Shown here piece after piece: positions 35,411-43,209 of a stretch of DNA of 64,000 nucleotides. The notes under the pieces were generated by a model that was given only the letters and a program-made list of their open reading frames with translations, ran no database searches and was not told the DNA's origin. Each line of letters starts with the position of its first letter. Within the stretch, counting starts at the first letter, position 1. The stretch is from NCBI RefSeq assembly GCF_025151385.1, contig NZ_CP102287.1:2232001-2296000 (forward strand), given 5' to 3'. The DNA comes from Hoylesella buccalis ATCC 35310 (GTDB lineage: Bacteria > Bacteroidota > Bacteroidia > Bacteroidales > Bacteroidaceae). The translations under genes and the position numbers were made by a program.

Positions 35411-35881
35411 TTACAATCTCCTCCATTTCTCTATGTCTTCACCGTACTCCTCCAGATGGAGGCGCACGATGTTTTCCACGAAACTTGAAAGGTTGCTGCC
35501 CCTGTCGCCCAACCTGCGCACGATGAAGTCGGCACGCTCCTGCGTTTCTCGGCTCAGATAGACCGCCTTTCGATTGCTCAGTTTTGTCGGAACAAGGTAG
35601 GCTTGCTTGTAGGCTTCGAGTGTTTTCTTTCTCATTTTTGAGCTGATGCGTCTTTGAACAGCCATATTCTCAGTATGCCGTGTATGCTCGGATTTCCCAG
35701 AAGTGATACCCGCTTCTCCTTGAGTAATGCTGTCCTCATTCATTTCTACGTCCGTTGTTGTTTCCTCCACAGGAACGGGTTGTGCTTCCGTCTGTGGGAT
35801 TACCTCATTGTCCATTTCATCATCTTGGTTGTTCAAGAACCACGAAAGGTCTTTGTCATTCATCATTGTTTTCTTTTTCAT
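35411..35881 (-). CDS. DUF3408-type mobilization-associated protein
   Basis: 156 aa from MKKKTMMNDKDLSWFLNNQD; the longer frame to 36001 overlaps the primase gene. The N-terminal half is acidic and low in complexity. The C-terminal half (ISSKMRKKTLEAYKQAYLVP, VYLSRETQERADFIVRRLGD, SSFVENIVRLHLEEYGEDIE) fits DUF3408, a ribbon-helix-helix-like family found in Bacteroidota conjugative and mobilizable elements. Confidence 0.78.
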   Translation of the reverse strand: MKKKTMMNDKDLSWFLNNQDDEMDNEVIPQTEAQPVPVEETTTDVEMNEDSITQGEAGITSGKSEHTRHTENMAVQRRISSKMRKKTLEAYKQAYLVPTKLSNRKAVYLSRETQERADFIVRRLGDRGSNLSSFVENIVRLHLEEYGEDIEKWRRL

Positions 35882-35885
35882 TTCT

Positions 35886-36893
35886 CTATCTGATTTTATG
35901 TTTGACTTGTTTTGGTTCCTTGTTTTGATTTTGGTCTGTAACCGACATGTGTGCCTGTATCTGCCCTTTATGCTTCTGTCGCTCACGGACACGACTGACA
36001 TGAAACTCGTTGAGGTCTTTGAAATCCTTGTAGTGTATGCTCATGTCCTCAACATGAAAGCCTGCCCCTGCAAACTCCTGTACAGCTCTCCGCCCTGCAT
36101 CGTCATTATCAAGAAAGGTACGAATGAAAGATATTCCCTGCGCATTCATATACCGAATTGCTTTGGCGGTATTGCTCACGGAGTTTAGCACAATACAGGC
36201 ATTTGTTACTTCTTCTTTCATTGAAAGGAAAGAGAGGAAGTCCATAAATCCCTCGAACACGCAAGTTGGCTGTATTTGGTTTATTATCTTGTCGGTGAAT
36301 ATAGGAGTAATGTCCTTCGGAGCTATCGTTCCCTTGAACGAGTGATTGTCTCGGAGCTCATATCCTCCCAACAGGTTGGCAAAGCCGATGGCTTGATAGC
36401 GCCTTCCCCTTATCTCATAGCTGATACATTTAAGGAAAGGCTTTGCCTTTTCCAAATCAATGCAGCGTACCTTTGTAAGATACTCCTGCAAATGTGGCGG
36501 TAGGGTGTCTGATATGCTTATCAGTCTCCTTGTCTCGCTTGCTTGTTTTGTGGATGTCTGATTGAAACCGATACGAGGTTCGCTGCTTGGAAGGCTGTAC
36601 GTTTCATCAGCGGAAGTGGTCTGTTGTCCCAAATGGCAAATGGCTTCCGATAGCGTGCAGCCCTCCAATCGCATACAGAGGTCGATGATACTTCCGCCCC
36701 TACCTTCGGCATAGTCTATCCAGAGGTTCTTCTGTGTGTCCACCTTAAAACTCGGATGCGTTTCCTCTCTGAGTGGTGAGCGGTACAGCGTATAGGAAGG
36801 TGTCCTACGTACAGGCTTGATGCCTTTCCTTTCAAGATACTCCACGATGGGGTATCGCTTGATGAGTGATAAATCTTCTTCTTTCATTGTCAT
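35886..36893 (-). CDS. CHC2/Toprim primase-like protein
   Basis: 335 aa. An N-terminal zinc-finger-like region (YTLYRSPLREETHPSFKVDT) resembles CHC2 domains but lacks the usual cysteines. A Toprim domain follows (CVFEGFMDFLSFL with the Glu, TFLDNDDAGRRA with the DxD-type acid pair). Proteins of this type prime replication of mobile elements. It ends just before the DUF3408 gene, so one operon is likely. Confidence 0.85.
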   Translation of the reverse strand: MTMKEEDLSLIKRYPIVEYLERKGIKPVRRTPSYTLYRSPLREETHPSFKVDTQKNLWIDYAEGRGGSIIDLCMRLEGCTLSEAICHLGQQTTSADETYSLPSSEPRIGFNQTSTKQASETRRLISISDTLPPHLQEYLTKVRCIDLEKAKPFLKCISYEIRGRRYQAIGFANLLGGYELRDNHSFKGTIAPKDITPIFTDKIINQIQPTCVFEGFMDFLSFLSMKEEVTNACIVLNSVSNTAKAIRYMNAQGISFIRTFLDNDDAGRRAVQEFAGAGFHVEDMSIHYKDFKDLNEFHVSRVRERQKHKGQIQAHMSVTDQNQNKEPKQVKHKIR

Positions 36894-37104
36894 GATACTT
36901 TAAACATTTGAATTATTATGGATTGTCTGAATTATATTTGATTGCATTTGAATGAATTTCCCTTTTCCTAAGTTTTTCCCCTCCAAACTTTTTCATCTTT
37001 CTTCTTACTACAAACTACTCTGCTCTAAGTTGTTGTTAATCAGTCATATATTATGATTTTTGAAGAAACTACACATCCAACTACATTTGCCTACTACACA
37101 TAGT

Positions 37105-38457
37105 TTATGGCATCTGACTGCTGCAACTATTCAGCAAAGGACACGGCAGAATCTTCCTTACCTTATATACATAGATAGGGCTGCCGCCGTCACGCCTTCG
37201 GCTTACTTTCTCAAAGCCTGCCTTCCTAAGGGCTTCGCCCATGTGCTTCAAGGATAAGGGATGATGCGTGTAAAGTCTCAAGTAGGTGATTATCTCGGTG
37301 GTGGTCATATAGGTACAATAGGGATTATCCTCCGTTGGCTTCTCAAAGCAGCGTAGCAGTAGTTCCATTTCTGCGGTCTGCACTTGGAAATCCTCGCTCT
37401 CCCTGTATAGTTCCGTTATCTCTTCATCGTCAAACCAATAGCGGAAACCTATGCTCAACAAGGCTTTCGATTCCGCATATACGCTGTCCATTGAAATACG
37501 TTTTGCTCTCTCAATATCTATGGAAAGCACTTCAAAGGGCAGGAAGCGTCTGCTTCCTGTAGGGTCTGTAAGAAAGTCATTGCCGTTCACTGATGCCACA
37601 AAGCTTGCCAAGTGGGGATGCTCTTCCACGTACTTGTCGTAGGGCATACGGTATTTGACCATCGGGCAGGTGATGAGATTTTTCAGCTCGTTCTCGTCAC
37701 GCTTGTTGAGGGCTTTGAGCTGGTCGTCAATGTTTACGATGAGATTTTGCCCTATATAGGTAAGCGTGTCCTTCTCCTGCGGATATATCTTGCCTGTGTA
37801 GCTATAGCCATGCAATGCAGGTGGGCAGAGCAAATCCAAGAATGTAGTTTTGAACTTGCCCTGCTCGCCTGTCAGCACAAGACAGGTGTGGTTTCGGCAC
37901 TCACGGTCGTCCATGGCATTGGCGACCACTGCCACGAGCCATTTGGTGAGGTACGGCAGCCACTTGTCAGAGTTACGCACCACAACGCAACTTGCCAAGT
38001 CAGGAATGGCTTTCAGTGAAAGGGAAGAAATATCACAACAGCAATTGTTTTCATTATTGCCACTACTGTCATGATTACAACTATCGCTATTGCCACTATT
38101 ATTACCACAGATATTACCAATATCCCTCAAGGGCAATCCCTTGAAATACTCCTGTATAGGGTTGATACGTGGAGAGAAGCTGCTCTCTATAATGGAATAG
38201 AGGTTGTCGGAAGATGTGTTAATCCCCACATCGTTGTCAAGTTCCCTGCGGAGCGTGTTGATTTCATAGCGACCCACTTTTGAGAAGTGAGCATCGTCCT
38301 TGTTCCTGTATTCAGTTCTTTCCAGCACCGTGTTGTATCTGAACTCATAGCGAGAGGAAAGATAGGTTTCTATCTCACCGTTTTTTGAGGAAGTCTTCCT
38401 TTGCTTGGGCATATCGTTATCGCCCTCCGATTTGCCTTTATCTGCATTCTTTTTCAT
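37105..38457 (-). CDS. VirE/VapE-family ATPase (replication helicase-like)
   Basis: 450 aa. Walker A in CLVLTGEQGKFKTTFLDLL, Walker B-like LIVNIDDQL, and FVASVNGNDFLTDPTGSRRF, as in VirE-type superfamily 3 helicases. The C-terminal part (TTTEIITYLRLYTHHPLSLK) fits the DUF3874 region that accompanies them. An Asn/Ser-rich insert (NNSGNSDSCNHDSSGNNENN) is encoded by a low-complexity tract at 38035-38115. With the primase it probably drives replication of the excised element. Confidence 0.85.
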   Translation of the reverse strand: MKKNADKGKSEGDNDMPKQRKTSSKNGEIETYLSSRYEFRYNTVLERTEYRNKDDAHFSKVGRYEINTLRRELDNDVGINTSSDNLYSIIESSFSPRINPIQEYFKGLPLRDIGNICGNNSGNSDSCNHDSSGNNENNCCCDISSLSLKAIPDLASCVVVRNSDKWLPYLTKWLVAVVANAMDDRECRNHTCLVLTGEQGKFKTTFLDLLCPPALHGYSYTGKIYPQEKDTLTYIGQNLIVNIDDQLKALNKRDENELKNLITCPMVKYRMPYDKYVEEHPHLASFVASVNGNDFLTDPTGSRRFLPFEVLSIDIERAKRISMDSVYAESKALLSIGFRYWFDDEEITELYRESEDFQVQTAEMELLLRCFEKPTEDNPYCTYMTTTEIITYLRLYTHHPLSLKHMGEALRKAGFEKVSRRRDGGSPIYVYKVRKILPCPLLNSCSSQMP

Positions 38458-38889
38458 TATATGCTTGGTTTGGTTTCAGTGAGTGAAGTTATTACGAGAA
38501 GATGAAAGTTCCAAGCATTCGGAGAGTGCTTGCATAATGTTGCGCAAATTGGCAATGAATTTCTCACGGATTTTTGACAAGAAACTGTTGGAAAGTATGG
38601 ATTTAAGCCCCAAACAAGAGGACAAGTGTGTAAAGAATGCAAGAAAGGCAGGTGCTAATTTGCTACAATACGCATCGTATTGCGTTGGCTAAAAGGATAT
38701 GATAAAATGGAGTAAAGAGACAAAGAAAGAGAGCGACAATCATTTTATCCTTTCATTGTTTTTCCTTGTATTTCCCTACTGTTCCCTTGTGCTTTGAAGT
38801 ATGACAAACACTCCCTACTTTTGCAGGCAGAAACATGCGACAAACCGCAAAACAAGAATAGGAATTACAAACAAAACAATAATAGAACA
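38458..38889. other. Intergenic region with divergent promoter
   Basis: No well-supported gene. It separates the leftward replication genes from the rightward HTH genes. The promoter at 38794-38823 lies in it. Confidence 0.55.
38794..38823 (+). promoter_or_regulatory. Promoter of the HTH gene pair
   Basis: TTG at 38794-38796 and TACTTTTG at 38816-38823 are 19 bases apart, a good match to the Bacteroidota consensus. The box lies inside the longer frame that starts at 38794 and so supports the ATG at 38890. Confidence 0.65.
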
Positions 38890-39192
38890 ATGGGATATTT
38901 TATCATTACGGATTCAAACTGGGCAAAGCTGAGGAACGAGATTCTCAGCCTTGCCGAGACCTGCCACAAGGCATTCGGGGAACGAATCAGACACACGGAC
39001 TGGCTGCACAATGGTGATGTGTGCAGGTTGCTCAACATCAGCAAGCGCACTTTGCAACACTATCGTGATACGGGTGTGTTGCCCTTTGCCCAAATCGGGC
39101 ATAAGTGCTATTACAAGCGTGAGGACGTGGAGCGGCTGCTGCAGACTAAATCGGAGAAGCCTAAAACAGTTAAATCTAAGAATAACACATAA
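38890..39192 (+). CDS. MerR-like helix-turn-helix protein (excisionase type)
   Basis: 100 aa from MGYFIITDSNWAKLRNEILS. The HTH part is WLHNGDVCRLLNISKRTLQH followed by YRDTGVLPFAQIGHKCYYKR, the HTH_17 form used by excisionases and small regulators in Bacteroidota mobile elements. It probably controls excision or the replication genes upstream. Followed by a paralogue after six bases. Confidence 0.8.
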   Translation: MGYFIITDSNWAKLRNEILSLAETCHKAFGERIRHTDWLHNGDVCRLLNISKRTLQHYRDTGVLPFAQIGHKCYYKREDVERLLQTKSEKPKTVKSKNNT

Positions 39193-39198
39193 AACAAG

Positions 39199-39495
39199 AT
39201 GACAATGGAGTCAATAAAGGACTTGAATATGGAAGCGAATGATATGCAGGTGGTGCTGTCCGCACTTGAAAGAGTGAACAGACGGATAAAGGAAGTAGCA
39301 CAGACACACAAACCGCTGTTTGGCGGTGAGCATTTCCTGACAGGCAAGGAGGTGTGCGAGCGGCTGTATATCAGCCCCCGTACCCTGCAGGACTATCGGG
39401 ACAGGAGGATTATTCCCTATACGCAGTTTGCAGGGAAGATACTTTATAAGGAGTCGGATTTGGAAACGTTGTTGGAGGATAACTATAATAAATAG
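39199..39495 (+). CDS. Second MerR-like helix-turn-helix protein
   Basis: 98 aa. The HTH segment FLTGKEVCERLYISPRTLQD with YRDRRIIPYTQFAGKILYKE parallels the upstream gene. Tandem pairs of these proteins are usual in Bacteroidota integrative elements and take part in excision control. A coiled-coil-like N-terminal helix precedes the HTH. Confidence 0.8.
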   Translation: MTMESIKDLNMEANDMQVVLSALERVNRRIKEVAQTHKPLFGGEHFLTGKEVCERLYISPRTLQDYRDRRIIPYTQFAGKILYKESDLETLLEDNYNK

Positions 39496-39539
39496 TTGGA
39501 TTTGTAAATCTATGACGGCTCAAAGGTTTCTTCCATTAA

Positions 39540-40493
39540 TTAATTACGTGAGTTCGGGATAAGTTTAGCATGAAAAAAGTTCCAACTGCCTTGTTTTTTT
39601 TCCACATACACCGGCAGTACCTCTGGCTTGTTCTCAAAGAAGCAGTATGCTGTAAGGGCAGAACACAAGTTCATGATAAAGTTGTGTGTCGAGTGGTGTC
39701 TTGAGTGAACAAGGTTGGCCTTGTTTTTGAGCAGTTCGTTAATAGACTCGATGATGTATCTTTTCCTCAGCATAATCTTGTCCCACATAGGCATCAGTTC
39801 GTTATTCATCTTAGCCTTGAACCCATGAACGAGTTGGATATCTTGACTGAACAGGCTCTCAACGAGTTCCTGCTTGATGTATCCTCTATCAGCGAAGACC
39901 TTCCCAAACAAGACCTTTGCAAACACCGTCCATACTCTGCTATCCCTGTCATCCACATTTGCTCCTGTAAGACAGAACGTTATCACTTCACCAAAATCAT
40001 TGCATAGCAGGTGCAGCTTGAATCCAGGGCACCAACCCATGGTACTTTTTCCGTCCTTGGCAAGGCCGGCAAAGACTTTGTTGTAATATCGTCGTACATT
40101 GTGACATACGGGTATCATTGTGCTGTCAACAAACGTTATACCCGTACACTTGCCGAAGGCATAGAGCTTCATGAACAGCATCATCTTAAAGAACACTCTT
40201 GGCATGAGTTCAACGAAGCGGTTATAGGAAACCGTGTCGGGGAAATCCTGACGCATCACCCCTTTGACCCAATTCAAATAATACTCCTTGAAATTGCGAT
40301 ATGCGCCGAAATGATAGCATACCAAAATGGTCATAATCTCACTTTCCGAGAGCCTGCCCTTGCGGTTTCGGTAGCGTTTACCGTCACTGTTATGGGACGG
40401 TAGACGCAGGTTTTTCGCAAATTCGGCACTCAAATTCTTATCAAACTCGTCGTTTATACAGAAAATTTCAGTAACTTTGTCCTTGGCAATCAT
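39540..40493 (-). CDS. IS982-family transposase
   Basis: 317 aa. Family features include LRLPSHNSDGKRYRNRKGRL, the first acid in GITFVDSTMIPVCHN, the second in FADRGYIKQEL, and the C-terminal Glu in KRYIIESINELLKNKANLVH followed by SRHHSTHNFIMNL. The frame is intact. It ends within the left inverted repeat of the element. Confidence 0.92.
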   Translation of the reverse strand: MIAKDKVTEIFCINDEFDKNLSAEFAKNLRLPSHNSDGKRYRNRKGRLSESEIMTILVCYHFGAYRNFKEYYLNWVKGVMRQDFPDTVSYNRFVELMPRVFFKMMLFMKLYAFGKCTGITFVDSTMIPVCHNVRRYYNKVFAGLAKDGKSTMGWCPGFKLHLLCNDFGEVITFCLTGANVDDRDSRVWTVFAKVLFGKVFADRGYIKQELVESLFSQDIQLVHGFKAKMNNELMPMWDKIMLRKRYIIESINELLKNKANLVHSRHHSTHNFIMNLCSALTAYCFFENKPEVLPVYVEKKQGSWNFFHAKLIPNSRN

Positions 40494-40595
40494 CGTTCAA
40501 AAATCCTGTAATCTATTGATTTTCAACTATAAAGATACAAATTTTTTAACGAAATTACCAACTTTTACAAGCCTTTTCTTATCCCGAACTCGCGT
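39546..40595 (-). mobile_element. IS982-family insertion sequence
   Basis: 1050 bp. Ends are ACGTGAGTTCGGGATAAG (39546-39563) and its inverted copy with one mismatch (40578-40595). No target duplication is visible: flanks are TTAATTAATT and ATCCGAAG. It stands between the mobilization module and the peptide cargo, so it may mark a past rearrangement that brought the cargo in. Confidence 0.85.
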
Positions 40596-40746
40596 ATCCG
40601 AAGATGTAGGGACAAACAAGGGGAAGTAGTACTTGTTTGTTATTAGAATATAGAGTATAATTCACAGAGAGTGTGTGACGAACTGTAAGTTTACCTCATA
40701 GAAAAAATAATCAGTTATGGAAGGGAGTTGAACAATTGTGAATACA

Positions 40747-41805
40747 CTATTTTTTTTCTGCTAAGAAGGCTTTAACCCTTTCTATCATTTCCTTGTTATC
40801 ATCAGTGTTTTTAAGGGTTGAAGAATAGCTTAGAAAAAGTTTGTAATACTTAGTCATCCTCACCTCGTCCTTCAAGCCATTGTACATTTGTGCAATGTTA
40901 TAATAGGTGAGTGCGTTAGTTGGATTATATTTTAGTGCATTTGTAAAGGCTATAATTGCTTGTTCATAATCGTGAAGATAGAAATGTGCTTCAGCTAAAC
41001 TATTATACATACCAAACACTGTGACGCTGTCGGGAACTGCAAGCTTTATGGCTTGCTCCATATAACTTACGGCCTCCTTTACCATTCCTATCTTAAGACT
41101 ATTCTTAGCTAACATCTTGAGAACAAGAATATCTTTACCTCTCTTTAGTTGGTTGGCAATGAACAGATGATTGTATGCATTGTTGGCATCTCCCATTTCG
41201 CCATAGCAAATGCCAAGAATTAGGTTTATCTCATAGCCATTCCATCCATTGCGGTATAGGCTAACATAGGAACGTTGTGCCTCGGCATAATCGCCAAGCA
41301 AGTAGCACGAATAGGCATATTGTCGCAACACATTGAGATTGGTGGTGTCTTTTTCCAAATAATGCATCGCAAGCAATCGGGCGGAATCAACATCATTCTT
41401 CTGTATTAGGTCAGCTACCACCGAAGTTATGATATCAGCATCGTAGGGAAATAGTTGAAGAATGCGTCGTCCCCATGTATCCATGCCAACTGAGTCTTGA
41501 GTGTTGGAATAGGAATAATATAGTTGCCGCATATCGTTGTGAGTCAAACTGTCGCAAGGTATGCGCAATAGGGTGCGACTCTCCCCCAGATAGTTGCCCT
41601 GCTTATGAAGGCATTGGGCCAAATGACGAAAAGCAGCCACAGAATCGTTGCTACTTTGCAACTGAGAATAGAGAGTTGCAGCGGCCGAATAGTTGAAGGC
41701 CGACAAGAGGCTGTCGGCCTCGTGTCGCAGCTTTGTTTGCCCATGAACTCCATAAGCAGAGAGCCAAATGAATAAGAAGAAGAAATAACGCATATGGCAA
41801 ATCAT
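40747..41805 (-). CDS. TPR-repeat secreted or periplasmic protein of the RiPP locus
   Basis: 352 aa with a signal peptide (MRYFFFLFIWLSAYGVHGQ). Tandem TPR-like helices include YSAAATLYSQLQSSNDSVAA, GDYAEAQRSYVSLYRNGWNG, HDYEQAIIAFTNALKYNPTN and ALTYYNIAQMYNGLKDEVRM. A scaffolding role is likely. Its start overlaps the stop of the TonB-like gene (ATGA), so three genes form one leftward operon led by LytTR. Confidence 0.75.
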   Translation of the reverse strand: MICHMRYFFFLFIWLSAYGVHGQTKLRHEADSLLSAFNYSAAATLYSQLQSSNDSVAAFRHLAQCLHKQGNYLGESRTLLRIPCDSLTHNDMRQLYYSYSNTQDSVGMDTWGRRILQLFPYDADIITSVVADLIQKNDVDSARLLAMHYLEKDTTNLNVLRQYAYSCYLLGDYAEAQRSYVSLYRNGWNGYEINLILGICYGEMGDANNAYNHLFIANQLKRGKDILVLKMLAKNSLKIGMVKEAVSYMEQAIKLAVPDSVTVFGMYNSLAEAHFYLHDYEQAIIAFTNALKYNPTNALTYYNIAQMYNGLKDEVRMTKYYKLFLSYSSTLKNTDDNKEMIERVKAFLAEKK

Positions 41806-42317
41806 TTTCTTGTTTTACTGAATCTTATGGGTAATGTGTATCTGATATCAGTGGGCTTGCCGCTGGCTAATCTACCTGGCGCCCAGCGTGGGCATTGTTT
41901 CAACAGCTTGACAACCTGTTGGCCAAACTGAGGATTGCTAGGTTCTTGCAATATCTGAATGTCAGTAATCGTACCCTCATTACTAATGGTAAACGCCACC
42001 ACCACTCTAGCATCCTCATTCTCGTGTCCACTTGGGTATTCCAGATGGTTACCAATCCACATGAGAAATGCGCCGAAATCCTGATTGCCCATAAATTTAG
42101 GTGCAATGGCATCCTTAGAAATCACTTCCACTTCATCCAATGATTTACCTTGCGAGGACGTTGTGGTAATAGTTCGCATATTGTATAAATATATACCCAC
42201 TATTAGAATGCATACACCTACTAGCCAAAAGCCTGTCAATTTTAAATTTTTTTTTGTATACTTAGTGCGTTGTCCTATAACATACACACTATCATCATTG
42301 TTTATCTTATGTATCAT
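41802..42317 (-). CDS. TonB-like energy transducer of the RiPP locus
   Basis: 171 aa. One transmembrane helix near 28-46 (TGFWLVGVCILIVGIYLY), a short periplasmic linker with SLDEVEVISKDA, and a C-terminal TonB domain (ARVVVAFTISNEGTITDIQI, LLKQCPRWAPGRLASGKPTD). The proline-rich spacer of classical TonB is absent, so it is short. It could energise the outer-membrane barrel encoded at 45003; this is inference. ATGA overlaps with both neighbours. Confidence 0.8.
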   Translation of the reverse strand: MIHKINNDDSVYVIGQRTKYTKKNLKLTGFWLVGVCILIVGIYLYNMRTITTTSSQGKSLDEVEVISKDAIAPKFMGNQDFGAFLMWIGNHLEYPSGHENEDARVVVAFTISNEGTITDIQILQEPSNPQFGQQVVKLLKQCPRWAPGRLASGKPTDIRYTLPIRFSKTRK

Positions 42318-42712
42318 AACCGAATTCGTTTAAAGTTAAAGTATTTCTCCATGAGATCCTTTAGACCCTTTACAGCCTCCTTTGATGCTCCAATTGTAAC
42401 TTTGCATCTTAGTTCACTGTCAGCCAAAGTGATTTCTTTTCGTTGAATATCAATCATAGATACAAAATCTCGATTAATAATTAAGCTTTTTCCAACCCTT
42501 ATAAATCGTTCCGCCTCCAATCCTAATTGCGCCTCTAATATTTTCTCAAAGGTATGCAAATTGAACGAAAAAGTATATTTAGCTCCATCAATCAAATTTA
42601 TATTTGAATAGCTACCATCAGACGTTACACATAGTAAACAATCTAATGGGATTTTAGTCATTTGATTAGCATTTGCTATAATGATGTTATGGTTATATTG
42701 GCTCATTGACAT
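42314..42712 (-). CDS. Stand-alone LytTR transcription regulator
   Basis: 132 aa, a LytTR DNA-binding domain with little else: IPLDCLLCVTSDGSYSNINL, FEKILEAQLGLEAERFIRVG and KSLIINRDFVSMIDIQRKEI. There is no receiver domain, so the input is unclear. LytTR regulators commonly control bacteriocin genes. It is divergent from the precursor peptide gene, with the shared intergenic region as the obvious target. Confidence 0.88.
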   Translation of the reverse strand: MSMSQYNHNIIIANANQMTKIPLDCLLCVTSDGSYSNINLIDGAKYTFSFNLHTFEKILEAQLGLEAERFIRVGKSLIINRDFVSMIDIQRKEITLADSELRCKVTIGASKEAVKGLKDLMEKYFNFKRIRL

Positions 42713-42726
42713 ACTATTGTTTAATG

Positions 42727-42734
42727 CAAAGATA
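42727..42734 (-). promoter_or_regulatory. -7 box of the LytTR operon
   Basis: Reverse-strand TATCTTTG, ending 15 bases before the ATG at 42712. Confidence 0.5.
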
Positions 42735-42928
42735 ATACATTTTTCATTTCGAGATTCATATCCTACTAGATGTTTTATGAAATAGCGGTTTTATTTTACG
42801 TAATGTCGATTATTGATATTATTTCTCTATTATTCTGTTTTTTTCTGCAAAAACGAGCATTTAATAAAATCAAACATAGGTTTCATACAACAAGTAATTT
42901 ATTATAAAACTACGATAAAAATATCACA

Positions 42929-42959
42929 TAACTTTACATCAAACTCGAAAAGTTCGAGT
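42929..42959 (+). promoter_or_regulatory. -7 box and palindrome before the precursor gene
   Basis: TAACTTTA (42929-42936) is a near match to the -7 box. It is followed by a perfect inverted repeat ACTCGAA-AAG-TTCGAGT (42943-42959), placed at the expected transcription start or in the early leader. It could be an operator or a 5' stabilising hairpin. LytTR sites are usually direct repeats, and I see none with certainty. Confidence 0.45.
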
Positions 42960-42988
42960 GGTTTAGTATTAACATAAAAAGAAGAACA

Positions 42989-43129
42989 ATGAAAACAAAA
43001 AGTCAAGTTTTCAAGAAACAGGCTCTCAGTTCAACAGAGCTTGAGTCCGTGTTGGGCGGAAAGCGTCAAGCTACCAAAACGTATGATGGTGGCACGCTTC
43101 AAGAGATTATTGTAACTCCTAAGCCCTAA
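42989..43129 (+). CDS. Double-glycine RiPP precursor peptide
   Basis: 46 aa. The leader MKTKSQVFKKQALSSTELES plus VLGG has the hydrophobic spacing and Gly-Gly end typical of substrates of C39 peptidases and of Bacteroidota natural-product precursors. Cleavage after Gly 24 would free a 22-aa core starting KRQATKTYDGGTLQEIIVTP and ending KP. The core has no Cys or Ser and four Thr. The C-terminal LQEIIVTP resembles the LxEVVVT segment of TonB-dependent receptors. The gene precedes the YcaO gene, separated by a hairpin. It is too short for most gene callers. Confidence 0.85.
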   Translation: MKTKSQVFKKQALSSTELESVLGGKRQATKTYDGGTLQEIIVTPKP

Positions 43130-43136
43130 TTATTTG

Positions 43137-43176
43137 GAGGGTAATGAGGTGTATAAATGCACACCCCATTACCCTC
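43137..43176 (+). terminator. Hairpin between precursor and YcaO gene
   Basis: GAGGGTAATG-A-GGTGT (43137-43152) pairs with ACACC-C-CATTACCCTC (43161-43176), 15 pairs with one mismatch and an 8-nt loop. It starts seven bases after the precursor stop. Only TTAT follows, not a long T run, so it is more likely a partial terminator or 3' stabiliser that keeps the precursor transcript more abundant than the downstream genes. Confidence 0.6.
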
Positions 43177-43209
43177 TTATGTTGAATCACCGTATCTAGT
43201 TATACAGTT

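Noticed and set aside
36894..37104. Low-GC stretch between primase and VirE-like genes as a hidden gene
   Set aside because: Only 211 bases, no credible frame on either strand.
38483..38692. 69-codon plus-strand frame between replication and HTH genes
   Set aside because: No promoter, motif or neighbour support; likely chance.
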